Shown piece after piece: positions 55,461 through 63,550 of a DNA stretch of 64,000 nucleotides; the first letter of the stretch is position 1; every line of letters begins with the position of its first letter. A program made the position numbers and the translations under genes. The stretch is from contig BEIF01000001.1 of assembly GCA_002898215.1 (NCBI GenBank), positions 777,602-841,601 of the forward strand, in the 5' to 3' direction. Origin of the DNA: a bacterium HR29 (GTDB lineage Bacteria > Chloroflexota > Dehalococcoidia > Tepidiformales > Tepidiformaceae). The notes under the pieces were generated by a model that worked only from the letters and a program-made list of their open reading frames with translations, did no database searches and was not told where the DNA came from.

Positions 55461-55469
55461 TGCTACACT
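55461..55469 (+). promoter_or_regulatory. Extended -10 promoter, leaderless ispG transcript
   Basis: TG-C-TACACT ends eight bases before the ispG ATG at 55478. The eight bases are GC-rich and hold no ribosome binding site. Confidence 0.55.
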
Positions 55470-55477
55470 TCGGGGCG

Positions 55478-56647
55478 ATGAAGCGCGCTCCCAGCCGTCC
55501 CGTTCGTGCCGGCCGCGTCGTCATCGGCGGCGGCAACCCGATCGTCGTGCAATCGATGGCCGCCACCCGCACGCAAGACGTGGAGGCGACCGTCGCCCAA
55601 GTTCGGATGCTCCACGAAGCAGGGGCCGGCCTCGTCCGGGTCGCCGTCGACAGCGTGAAGGACGTCCAGGCGCTGGCGGAGATCAGGGCTCGCGTCCCCG
55701 AGGCGAACCTTGTCGTCGACCTCCAGGAGAACTATCGGCTCGCCGCGCAGGTCGCGCCGTACGTCGACAAGATCCGTTACAACCCTGGCCACCTCTACCA
55801 CCACGAGAAACAGAAGTCGGCCCGCGACAAAGTCGCCTTCATCGCCGAAGTGGCCGCGCAGCACGACCTCGCTCTCCGGATCGGGGTGAACTGCGGCTCG
55901 GTCGACCCCGAGCTGGAGGAGAAGTTCCGCGGCGCCGATCCCCCCGAGCTCGACGGCGTCTCGGCCATGGTGGAGAGCGCCCTCCAGCACGCGGGCTACC
56001 TCGACGACCTCGGATTCGACCGGTACGTGGTCTCCCTCAAGGACAGCGACCCGCGGAAAGTAATCGAGGCGAACCGCCGCTTCTTCGCCATCCGTCCGGA
56101 CGTACCCCTCCATCTGGGCGTTACCGAGGCGGGGATGCTCCCGGATGGAGCCATCAAAACCCGCATCGCCTTCGAGCAGCTCCTCTCGCAGGGCATCGGG
56201 GACACGATCCGGGTTTCGCTGACGCTCCCCTTTGCGGAGAAATGGCGGGAGGTCGAGGTCGGCAAGCAGATCGTCGCCGACATCGAAGCGGGACGGTTCC
56301 GGTCGGTGCCGAAGTTCCTGGAAGGCGGGCTGAACATCATCTCCTGCCCGAGTTGCAGCCGGGTCGAGAACGAGGCGTTCGTCGAATTGGCCTTCAAGGT
56401 GCGGGAGATGGCCCAATACGCGAAGGATTACGACATCACGATCGCGGTGATGGGGTGCCGCGTGAACGGCCCTGGAGAGACCGACGACGCGGACCTCGGC
56501 CTCTGGTGCGCGCCGACGTTCGTGAACCTGAAGCGGGGGAGCGAGCACCTGGGGGCGTTCCGCTACGACGAAGTACTCGGCCGCCTGAAGGAGGAGCTCG
56601 ACCGGCTCATCGAGGAGAAGCGGGCCGCCGCTCAGCGGCGCTCATGA
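55478..56647 (+). CDS. ispG: (E)-4-hydroxy-3-methylbut-2-enyl-diphosphate synthase
   Basis: Fe-S enzyme that makes HMBPP in the MEP pathway; 389 residues, the short bacterial form. [16 protein letters not shown] text near the start ([21 protein letters not shown] in parts: [17 protein letters not shown]), [18 protein letters not shown] and the cluster cysteines in ISCPSCSR and [10 protein letters not shown] are diagnostic. It lies 46 bases after copA but has its own promoter. With dxs this shows the organism uses the MEP route. Confidence 0.95.
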   Translation: MKRAPSRPVRAGRVVIGGGNPIVVQSMAATRTQDVEATVAQVRMLHEAGAGLVRVAVDSVKDVQALAEIRARVPEANLVVDLQENYRLAAQVAPYVDKIRYNPGHLYHHEKQKSARDKVAFIAEVAAQHDLALRIGVNCGSVDPELEEKFRGADPPELDGVSAMVESALQHAGYLDDLGFDRYVVSLKDSDPRKVIEANRRFFAIRPDVPLHLGVTEAGMLPDGAIKTRIAFEQLLSQGIGDTIRVSLTLPFAEKWREVEVGKQIVADIEAGRFRSVPKFLEGGLNIISCPSCSRVENEAFVELAFKVREMAQYAKDYDITIAVMGCRVNGPGETDDADLGLWCAPTFVNLKRGSEHLGAFRYDEVLGRLKEELDRLIEEKRAAAQRRS

Positions 56648-56678
56648 GGCGAGGCGCTCCACGGGTTCGAACGGGAAC

Positions 56679-56701
56679 GGGGCCGGCGAGATGCCGGCCC
56701 C
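56679..56701. terminator. Hairpin between ispG and the tmRNA 3' end
   Basis: GGGGCCGGC pairs perfectly with GCCGGCCCC around GAGAT, nine base pairs. It lies between the ispG stop and the tmRNA 3' end, which converge, so it can serve both. There is no T tract. Confidence 0.6.
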
Positions 56702-56717
56702 GGCGTGCGTCGAAGGT

Positions 56718-57080
56718 TGGTGGAGACGCGGGGGAATCGAACCCCCGGTCCAGCGAGGTTCGGCTCCGGGCTTTCTACAGGCTTTCCCACCGTTTCGGGT
56801 CTCGCCAGAAGCCTTCGGAGGTGGGCCCCACGGCTCCCGGCCAGCCGATGCGCCTTAGGCGAACCGTATCGGCGTCGGTTCGCCGCACCCCGGCTTTTGC
56901 GTCGCCCTCTGGGAGCTCCGCCGGGGCGGGACCTCCCGAGGACGCTCACCGCGACTTAAGCGGCGAGAGCGAGCTGGCGATCGTTGGCGCCTATTGTGCG
57001 GCCGCCGGTTTTACGAGGGTGACGGCCAACCTCGGCCTGCTGCCCGGCTACCTACCCTCCTGTCGAATCCTTTCGTCCCC
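56718..57080 (-). ncRNA. ssrA: Transfer-messenger RNA (tmRNA)
   Basis: Rescues stalled ribosomes together with SmpB. The 5' end GGGGACG (57080 downward) pairs with CGTCTCC before the encoded ACCA at 56718-56721, including the G3-U pair that marks alanine acceptors. GGATTCGACAGG follows the acceptor strand, and the T arm is GGGGGTTCGATTCCCCC. The tag frame at 56956-56988 (minus) reads Ala-Asn-Asp-Arg-Gln-Leu-Ala-Leu-Ala-Ala then TAA, preceded by AATAGGC, the usual place of the resume signal. Length is about 363 bases. The smpB gene begins its coding block just 40 bases beyond the 5' end. Confidence 0.95.
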
Positions 57081-57119
57081 GTCTCCCATGGGCCATCGTA
57101 GCACACCTGTTCGAATTCG

Positions 57120-57575
57120 TCACACGCCTCGACGGAGCTGCCGCGCGATCTCGCGCGCCTGTTCGCGCTCCCGGATCTTCTCCCGCTTGTCGTACTTCCG
57201 GAGCCCTCGGGCAACGCCCAGCTCCACCTTCGCCTTGCCGTCCTTGAGGTACAGGGAGAGAGGGATCAACGTCAGCCCCTTCTGGGCGACCAGCCCCGCC
57301 AGTCGCGAGATCTCCTTCTTGTGGAGCAGGAGCTTCCGGCTCCGTTTGGGGTCCTGCGGGGTGTAGCCAGCGCTCGGGTACGGCGCAATGTGCATCTCCT
57401 CGAGCCACACCTCGCCATCACGGATGCGGGCGTACGCCCCCTGCAGGTTTACTTTCCGCTCCCGAATGGACTTAATCTCGGGCCCTGTCAGGACGATACC
57501 CGCCTCGTACGACTCCAGAATCTCGAAGTCGTGCCGAGCGCGCCGGTTCTGGGCGATGACGACCCGTTCCGCCAT
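57120..57575 (-). CDS. smpB: SsrA-binding protein
   Basis: Binds the tRNA-like part of tmRNA and brings it to stalled ribosomes; 151 residues. NRRARHDFEILESYEAGIVLTGPEIKSIR-type start (parts: NRRARHDF, GIVLTGPEIKS), NLQGAYARI, YLKDGKAKVELGVARG and the basic tail KYDKREKIRERE are all conserved SmpB features. The tail should fold as a helix in the mRNA channel. It lies directly upstream of ssrA on the same strand, so both may come from one transcript. Confidence 0.96.
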   Translation of the reverse strand: MAERVVIAQNRRARHDFEILESYEAGIVLTGPEIKSIRERKVNLQGAYARIRDGEVWLEEMHIAPYPSAGYTPQDPKRSRKLLLHKKEISRLAGLVAQKGLTLIPLSLYLKDGKAKVELGVARGLRKYDKREKIREREQAREIARQLRRGV

Positions 57576-57599
57576 GGACGAACGTCTCCCAGCGGGCGC

Positions 57600-58910
57600 T
57601 CATCGGCCCCGCAGCAGGTCGATAGCGGCGAAGAGCTGGATGTCGCCTTGGTTGACGTAATCATCCTGGGTCATCGGAACCTCGACGTCCGGTGTGACGC
57701 CGAGACCCTCGATGTCCTTCCCGCTCGGCCGGAGCCACCGACCGACGGTCACGTAGAGCGCCCCGCAGCCCTCCGGAAGCCCACATTTGGAGAGCTCGAT
57801 GGCCTGGTTGACCGTGCCCTTCCCGAAGCTCCGCGTGCCGACCACCTTGGCGCGCCCGTGGTCCTGGAGTGCCGCCGCCATCACTTCCGCCCCGGAGGCG
57901 CTCGAGCTGTCGACGATGATCACCAGAGGGATCGTCGTCGCCAGCCCCCCCGGCGTCGCATCCCACGTCTGGCGCCGGCCCTCGGCGTCGACCTCGGTAA
58001 GGATGATGCCGCTGTCGAGAAACTCGTCGGTGACCTGAACCGTAGCGCCGAGGAGCCCTCCCGGGTTTGCCCGGAGGTCGATGATGAGCCCCCGGTACCC
58101 CTTCCGTTCGACGTCGGCGAGCTTCTGCCGGAGCTCTGTGAGGGTCCGGTCGTGGAACTGGGAGATGTGCACGTAGGCGATATCGCTGACCTCGTTGCCG
58201 TTCCGGTCGACGAGCTTCGTCCCCGATTCACCGGGGATGACCTCGAGCGGCGGTTCCGTGAAGACGCTTTCGATGAGGATGTCCCCACGGACGATCGTGA
58301 TCTCCTCAACCGTCCCGTCCGTGTGCTTCACGGTCAGCGTGACTTCGGTGCCGGCGGGGCCACGGATCTTCTGGACGGCCTGCACCGAAGTCCAGCCATC
58401 GGTCGGCTCGCCGTCGACCGCGAGGATGATATCCCCGGGCCGGATGCCGGCCCGCTCGGCAGGGGAGTCGCGGAAGGGCGCCACGATTTCGATGACGCCG
58501 TTCCGGTCGGTGACGCTGGCGCCGATTCCCTGGTAGGTCGACCCGAGATCGAGCGCACCGGCGGCGATGTCAGCCGGCGAGACATAAGACGTGTGCGGGT
58601 CGTTGAGAAGCCGCAGGATCCCATCGATAGCCGCCTGACGCACGGACTCCGGCGTAAGGAGGTCGCCGTCGACATGGTTCTGGCGCAGCACTTCGTAGAT
58701 CTCGTCCAGGAGAGCGGCCCCGACGGGGTCGCTCTGCGATGTCGCCGGCGCTGCAGCGGGCGCCGAGACCGTGTCGCCGGTGCGGAGGTCGTGGACGAGA
58801 TAGCCCAGGCCGAAGGCGAGCGCGACGATGGCGAGCAGCAGGAAGAACGGTACGGCGACACGGGCGAAACGGGCCGCGAAGGGAAGCTGAGGGGCCTGAG
58901 CGGTATCCAT
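57600..58910 (-). CDS. C-terminal processing (S41) protease
   Basis: CtpA/Prc-type serine protease of 436 residues. An uncleaved or lipid-free membrane anchor lies at about 17-40, placing the enzyme outside. A PDZ domain spans about 120-205 (GIGASVTDRNG, AGIRPGDIILAVDG). The catalytic pair is Ser337 (DSSSASGAE) and Lys364 (RSFGKGTVN). It could trim or degrade envelope proteins. It ends 24 bases before smpB starts on the same strand. Confidence 0.92.
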   Translation of the reverse strand: MDTAQAPQLPFAARFARVAVPFFLLLAIVALAFGLGYLVHDLRTGDTVSAPAAAPATSQSDPVGAALLDEIYEVLRQNHVDGDLLTPESVRQAAIDGILRLLNDPHTSYVSPADIAAGALDLGSTYQGIGASVTDRNGVIEIVAPFRDSPAERAGIRPGDIILAVDGEPTDGWTSVQAVQKIRGPAGTEVTLTVKHTDGTVEEITIVRGDILIESVFTEPPLEVIPGESGTKLVDRNGNEVSDIAYVHISQFHDRTLTELRQKLADVERKGYRGLIIDLRANPGGLLGATVQVTDEFLDSGIILTEVDAEGRRQTWDATPGGLATTIPLVIIVDSSSASGAEVMAAALQDHGRAKVVGTRSFGKGTVNQAIELSKCGLPEGCGALYVTVGRWLRPSGKDIEGLGVTPDVEVPMTQDDYVNQGDIQLFAAIDLLRGR

Positions 58911-58940
58911 CGGCCTTCCGTAGGAACGGGGTTCTACCCG

Positions 58941-58968
58941 AGTCTAGCGGCCGCCGTTCCGCGGCGGC
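58941..58968 (-). promoter_or_regulatory. Hairpin and -10 element before the S41 protease gene
   Basis: GCCGCCG-TTCCG-CGGCGGC (58950-58968) forms a seven-base-pair hairpin after the TolB-like gene stop. Directly after it in the minus direction comes TAGACT (58941-58946), 31 bases before the protease ATG. Together they look like the end of one transcript and the start of the next. Confidence 0.45.
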
Positions 58969-58990
58969 AATCGAGCCAATTACCGCGGGT

Positions 58991-60151
58991 TTACAGCGGT
59001 ATCGCAGGAGGGAAGAACGCAAGCTCGGCCGCTGGACCAGCCACCCACGGCACGCCCCGCTCGCCCGTCCACCAGAGGAGATGCGGCTGGCCGTCTCCGA
59101 GCAGCGGTGAAAGGCCGTCGCCCAGGAGGAAGCCGCACACCGCGAAGCAGGCGCTATCGGGTGGCCACAGACGGTGCGACCGCTGGAACTGGTCGAAGAA
59201 CGCGAACACGGTTGCCTGGCCGGCGGACGGCAGGAACCAATCGGAAACTGCGAGAAGCCGACCGTCCCACGCATCGCGCAGATGGACCACGAGCCGGCCG
59301 TCGGGACTGTGCCCCGGCACCACCACCGTAACCCGGCGACCATCCGGCGCGGGAAAGAAGGCCTGCAGAGGGCCGCGGTACAGCACGGCCCGCACGCCAT
59401 CCTCGTCGACTCGCAGCAGGCGATCGAAGAAGGATTGTTCGGGGCTGCTCGCCGCCGCGACGAGGAGCGTGCGCGACCCCGGCAGGAAGGAGAAGGCCAC
59501 ACTCCCATCGAAACGCGCCCACGCTTCGGCGGCGCCCCGGTCCCCGGGCGGTCCGCACCAGATCTCGACGCGTGATTCGCGCACGACGGCGTACGCCATG
59601 AGGGCGTTGTCGTCCGAGAACGCAGGGGTACGGAACCCGGCTGCGTTGCCGCCGGCAATGGTCCGTCGGGTACCGGCGACGCGGTCGAAGAGGTCGAGAT
59701 TCGCCTCGTGGTGGACGAGGAGCCAGCGTCCATCGGGCGACCAGGCGGGAAAGAGGGGGGCGCCCACTACCAGCGGCCGAGCCTCGCCCTCTTCAGCGGC
59801 GAGGAAGAGCGTGAGTCCGTTCACGGAGGGTGCGACGAAGGCCAGCTCCGCTCCCGAGGGACTCCAATAGCCATAATGGGGGACGCCGGGGCCGAGAAGG
59901 GGGCTGGCTCCCGTGGGCGTCACGTACGGCTGGGCGATGAGCGCCCCGGAGCGCCCCAGGATCGTCAGGCGGCTCTTCAGCTCGGTGTCGTGCCAATCCA
60001 GGAAGGAGACCGCGAGCCGGTCTCCCGTGGGTGACCACAGAGGCCAGCGGCCCCCTTCGGCGAGCGGCGTCGTCGCGCCGCCCTCGTGGAGCACGATACC
60101 CCCGCGGGGACGCTGGAGGGCGAGGGGAACGGTGAACGGCGGCTCGTCCAA
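58991..60151 (-). CDS. TolB-like beta-propeller protein with an unclear start
   Basis: About 386 residues of WD40/TolB-type propeller: repeated W/F-S-P-D/S/T-G units such as LWSPTGDRLAVSF, YWSPSGAELAFVA, AWSPDGRWLLVHH and FPAPDGRRVTVVV. No signal peptide is present, although such proteins are usually exported. The only start I can offer is TTG 60151. The frame stays open upstream to a TGA at 60269, with protein-like text (LAPEDCPPLDEPP) and no ATG or GTG. The gene may have lost its 5' end, or a frameshift may hide the signal peptide. It follows the monooxygenase gene on the same strand. Confidence 0.6.
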   Translation of the reverse strand: MDEPPFTVPLALQRPRGGIVLHEGGATTPLAEGGRWPLWSPTGDRLAVSFLDWHDTELKSRLTILGRSGALIAQPYVTPTGASPLLGPGVPHYGYWSPSGAELAFVAPSVNGLTLFLAAEEGEARPLVVGAPLFPAWSPDGRWLLVHHEANLDLFDRVAGTRRTIAGGNAAGFRTPAFSDDNALMAYAVVRESRVEIWCGPPGDRGAAEAWARFDGSVAFSFLPGSRTLLVAAASSPEQSFFDRLLRVDEDGVRAVLYRGPLQAFFPAPDGRRVTVVVPGHSPDGRLVVHLRDAWDGRLLAVSDWFLPSAGQATVFAFFDQFQRSHRLWPPDSACFAVCGFLLGDGLSPLLGDGQPHLLWWTGERGVPWVAGPAAELAFFPPAIPL

Positions 60152-60268
60152 CGGCGGGCAGTCCTCGGGAGCGAGTCTCGGCGGGGAACGCCCTCGCCGG
60201 ACACGATATCGCGGCGGCTTGCCAGGGTCACGGACGGCCCTTCGCCGGCGACGGTCTGTCGCCGGCTG

Positions 60269-61936
60269 TCAGGCGTGGGCGGCCGCCCTGGATTGGAGCC
60301 GGAAGCCCTGGTAGCCGGTAGCGGCGACGTTGTCGCAGAACGCCCGGTAGACGTCCAAACCGCCAACGTACGGGTACACGAGCCGCTGTTTCCCGGGAAT
60401 GTTGGCACCGACCCACCACGAGTCCGTCTTCAAGAGCAGGGTCATCGAGGCCACCTGATTGTGGTGGTCGACCCAGCTTTGCTCCGCTTCGGCCGTCGCC
60501 TCGATGACGTCGTACCCGTGCTCGCGCATGTACTCGATGCAGGCTCCGATCCACTCCACGTGCTGCTCGATGGAGACGACCATGTTCGTGAGCACGGAGG
60601 GGCTCTGGGGGCCGGTGATGATGAACATGTTGGGGAACCCGTGGGTTGTGAGCCCGAGGTAGGTGCGCGGCCCTTCGGCCCAGTACTCCTTCAGGCTTAC
60701 GCCGCCACGCCCGCGGATGTCGATGGCGAAGAGGGCGCCGGTCATCGCGTCGAAGCCCGTGGCGAAGACGATGTCATCGAGCTCGTATTCGCGGTCGGCG
60801 GTTTCGATACCCCGCGGGGTGATACGAACGATGGGCGATGTGCGAACGTCGACGAGCGTGACGTTGGGCCGGTTGAAGGTCTCGTAGTACCCGTGCTCCA
60901 GCGGCGGCCGCTTCGTGCCGAAGGGATACTTCGGCGTCAGGAGGTCGGCGACGTTCGGGTCGCGCACGATCTCGCGGATTTTCTCCGCGAAGAACTCCAC
61001 CGCCGTGCGATTCGCCTCCTCGTTGAGTCCGAGGTCGTTGAAGCACTCTTGGGTGAAAGCGAGCCCACCCTTCTCCCATGCGCGCTCGTACACCTGGCGC
61101 CGCTCCTCCGGTGGCGTTTCCAGCGCCGAGCGGGTAGCAGGGTCGAACGGGAAGCCGCCCCGGTTCTGGCGCATCTTCTGCCAAATCTTCGGATAGTTGC
61201 GCTTGATCTCGGCGATCTCCTCGGGCGTGAGGCGCCGGTTCCGGCCGGGGATGCAGTGGTTCGGCGTGCGCTGGAATACGTACACGTGCTCGGCCACTCC
61301 GGCCACCTCCGGGATGACCTGGACGGCGGTGGCCCCGGTGCCGATGACCCCCACGCGACGGCCCGTGAAGTCGACCCCCTCCTCCGGCCAATCAGCGGTG
61401 TGGTACCAGCGCCCCTGGAACCTCTCCAACCCCTCGAACTGCGGAAGGTGCGCGGCGTGGAGGCACCCCACCGCGGTCACGAAGTACGGCGCTTCGACGA
61501 TCCGGCCATTCGCCGTCGCAATCCGCCAGACGTTCGCATTCTCGTCATAATGCGCGGCGGTGACCGCCGTGTTCAGGTCGATGTCGCGTCGGAGGTCGAG
61601 CTTGTCGGCCACCCATCGGAGGTAGGCGAGGATCTCCGGCTGGCGCGCGTACCGTTCGCTCCAGGTCCACTCCTGGAGGATTTCGGGCGGCATGTGGTCG
61701 GAGAAGCAGTAGTAGACGCTCTCGCTGTCGCAGCGCGCGCCGGGATACCGGTTCCAGTACCAGGTGCCGCCAACATCGCCCCCCTTTTCGAGCACGCGAA
61801 CCCGCAGGCCGAGCTTCTCACGGAACCAGTAGAGGGCGTAGAGTCCGGCGAATCCTGCGCCGACGACGACGACGTCGTACCGCTCGGGCGAGGCCGGATG
61901 CACACCGCTCTGGGCGTTCTGGGTGGCAGCTGTCAT
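60269..61936 (-). CDS. Baeyer-Villiger flavin monooxygenase
   Basis: FAD and NADPH enzyme of 555 residues that inserts oxygen next to a ketone. The FAD site is GAGFAG at 26-31; the Baeyer-Villiger fingerprint FxGxxxHxxxWP is FQGRWYHTADWP at 173-184; the NADPH site is GTGATA at 199-204, followed by QRTPNHCIPG. The closest type is cyclohexanone or phenylacetone monooxygenase. I chose ATG 61936, with GAGGGAG seven bases upstream; the longer open frame reaches into the divergent promoter region. The native substrate is unknown. A thioesterase and an alpha/beta hydrolase are neighbours. Confidence 0.88.
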   Translation of the reverse strand: MTAATQNAQSGVHPASPERYDVVVVGAGFAGLYALYWFREKLGLRVRVLEKGGDVGGTWYWNRYPGARCDSESVYYCFSDHMPPEILQEWTWSERYARQPEILAYLRWVADKLDLRRDIDLNTAVTAAHYDENANVWRIATANGRIVEAPYFVTAVGCLHAAHLPQFEGLERFQGRWYHTADWPEEGVDFTGRRVGVIGTGATAVQVIPEVAGVAEHVYVFQRTPNHCIPGRNRRLTPEEIAEIKRNYPKIWQKMRQNRGGFPFDPATRSALETPPEERRQVYERAWEKGGLAFTQECFNDLGLNEEANRTAVEFFAEKIREIVRDPNVADLLTPKYPFGTKRPPLEHGYYETFNRPNVTLVDVRTSPIVRITPRGIETADREYELDDIVFATGFDAMTGALFAIDIRGRGGVSLKEYWAEGPRTYLGLTTHGFPNMFIITGPQSPSVLTNMVVSIEQHVEWIGACIEYMREHGYDVIEATAEAEQSWVDHHNQVASMTLLLKTDSWWVGANIPGKQRLVYPYVGGLDVYRAFCDNVAATGYQGFRLQSRAAAHA

Positions 61937-62177
61937 CGCTGGGCTCCCTCGGGGATGGTGCCCGGTATGATGCACGCTGGCTGATTCTTTCGCAAGATGC
62001 GAAAGGCTCGCGGTTGCCAGTCGTTCCTTGGGACTCATCCCCGCCCAGCGGATCAGGTCTCGTACATAACTTATATAGTGCGAACATGTGCAATCGGCTG
62101 CCGACCGTTGCCGGCGCGCCCTGGAATCCCCGGCGCAGCGAGAGGCATCATCCATTGCCGCAAGGAGGTGCCCAGCA
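61937..62177. promoter_or_regulatory. AT-rich divergent control region of the monooxygenase and thioesterase genes
   Basis: The 241-base gap contains an AT-rich stretch unusual for this genome (62062-62090: ACATAACTTATATAGTG then ACATGTG). It offers TATAGT (62074-62079) on the plus strand and TATATA or TTATGT on the minus strand, the latter 18 bases after TTGCAC. ACATGT and the ACATAAC/ACATGT pair may be an operator for a TetR-type regulator, but no such gene is in the window. Confidence 0.35.
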
Positions 62178-62636
62178 ATGATCCAGCAGGCTACGGAGAC
62201 GGAGATCGCCGTCCGTTCGACCGATGTGGATTCCGACGGCCACGTGAACAACGCTCGCTACTACGAGTACTGCGAGCAGGGCCGCCTCGCGCATCTCGCC
62301 CGCCTGGGCATCATCCGACGCGAGCCGCGGCACGTCCCGTACCACGGACTCTTCACCATTGTGGAGACGCGCTGCCGCTACCTGCTCCCCCTCTACTACG
62401 GAGACAGGGTCGTGGTACGCACGACGACGGTCGCGGTCGGCCGTTCGAGCTTCCGCCTCCGGTACGAACTCCTCCGCGGCGGCGAGAAAGTCGCCGAAGG
62501 CGAGAGCGTCCAGGTGTGGCTTGGCGAGGACGGCCGGTCGGCCCCGCTCCCCGAGCCGGTCCGGGAGACGCTGGTCCTCAGCCTGGCTGAACCCCCGGCA
62601 GACGCGCCAGCCGCCGAGCCGGAGGAGCAAGGCTGA
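62178..62636 (+). CDS. Acyl-CoA thioesterase (4HBT hotdog fold)
   Basis: Hotdog protein of 152 residues. VRSTDVDSDGHVNNARYYEYCEQGR is the YbgC/FadM-type active region (parts: STDVDSDGHVNNARYYEY), with the Asp before HVNN as likely catalytic residue; RYLLPLYYGDRVVVRTT follows. The last 20 residues are a variable Pro/Ala/Glu tail. AAGGAGGTG at 62162-62170 is a nearly perfect ribosome binding site, seven bases from the ATG, one of the strongest in the window. The acyl substrate is unknown. Confidence 0.85.
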   Translation: MIQQATETEIAVRSTDVDSDGHVNNARYYEYCEQGRLAHLARLGIIRREPRHVPYHGLFTIVETRCRYLLPLYYGDRVVVRTTTVAVGRSSFRLRYELLRGGEKVAEGESVQVWLGEDGRSAPLPEPVRETLVLSLAEPPADAPAAEPEEQG

Positions 62637-62651
62637 GTCCTGGCCACCGCC

Positions 62652-63479
62652 TCAGTCCGCCGCTCCCCCTGCCGGTTTGCAGCGGGCGACGAAGGTCGAG
62701 ACCAGTTCGGCGAGGGTCTCCGGCCGCTCCCACATGCCGAGATGCCCCATCCCTGGGATGATCGCGAGCTCCGCGCCGGGTATCTCGGCCGCCAGGTGAC
62801 GGCTGTTCTCCGGCGGCACCATCCCGTCCTCCTCCCCGCAGATGACGAGCACGGGGCAGCGGAGGAGGTGCAGTCGCCCGCAGGCGCTCCATCCTGCCAC
62901 CGCCTCTTGCTGACGGAGGACCGCAAATCGCCGCGGCGGCGATTGGAGGTCGGTCTCCAGCAAGGCGGCGAACGCCTCGGGGTCACGGTCTTTCCAGCCC
63001 GGGGCAGCCATCGCCTCGTTCTGGCGGGCAAAAATCTCCTCCTTGCTCATCCCGGGTACGAGCCGGAGCGCCTCCTCGACGCGCCGCGTGGGCCCGACGC
63101 GCGACGGGCCGTTATCGCTCGTTCCTTCCAGGATGAGCCCGCGGACGCGGTCGGGGTATCGCAGCGCGAACTCCTGCGCCAGCATCCCGCCACGCGAGCG
63201 GCCGTACACCCAGGCCTGACTGCAGCCCGCGGCATCGAGCACCGCGAGCATGTCCTCCGTTTCGTCGGCGAGCGAGGAGGGCTCGTCGCGCTGGCTGCTC
63301 CGACCGATGTTGCGGGGGTCGAAGAGGACGACCCGAAATTCACGCGCCAGCAGCTCGGCCAGCGGTCCCCAGTGGGCAGCGCGATGGGAGAGGCCGATGA
63401 CGAGGAGGAGCGCCGTCGCGCCAGACCGCCCCCTCGCTTCCCACCAGATCTCCCAGTCGCCGGAGCGCGCCGCCGGCAT
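62652..63479 (-). CDS. Alpha/beta hydrolase
   Basis: Hydrolase of 275 residues (280 if GTG 63494 is used). The nucleophile elbow is GRSRG in VYGRSRGGM (Ser95 counted from ATG 63479), the acid Asp is in CGEEDGMVPPE, and the His is in GMGHLGMWERPE. HRAAHW and FDPRNIGRSS match the oxyanion and DxRG regions of esterases and lactonases. It could cleave the ester or lactone made by the nearby monooxygenase, but it is transcribed toward the thioesterase and this link is an inference. Confidence 0.82.
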   Translation of the reverse strand: MPAARSGDWEIWWEARGRSGATALLLVIGLSHRAAHWGPLAELLAREFRVVLFDPRNIGRSSQRDEPSSLADETEDMLAVLDAAGCSQAWVYGRSRGGMLAQEFALRYPDRVRGLILEGTSDNGPSRVGPTRRVEEALRLVPGMSKEEIFARQNEAMAAPGWKDRDPEAFAALLETDLQSPPRRFAVLRQQEAVAGWSACGRLHLLRCPVLVICGEEDGMVPPENSRHLAAEIPGAELAIIPGMGHLGMWERPETLAELVSTFVARCKPAGGAAD

Positions 63480-63535
63480 CCTCGCACCCCGCACGTGCTT
63501 CGCCCCGGCGCATCGCGGCCCGGAGGCGATGCCCG

Positions 63536-63541
63536 CATAAT
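63536..63541 (+). promoter_or_regulatory. Possible -10 element of the potassium-channel gene
   Basis: CATAAT, five of six matches to TATAAT, ends nine bases before the ATG at 63551. No ribosome binding site fits, so a leaderless transcript is likely. Confidence 0.45.
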
Positions 63542-63550
63542 AGCGCCGCG

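Noticed and set aside
57068..57086. tmRNA 5' end placed six bases further out, starting GGAGACG
   Set aside because: GGAGACG also pairs with CGTCTCC, but GGGGACG gives the expected G3-U alanine-type acceptor and the normal distance to GGATTCGAC.
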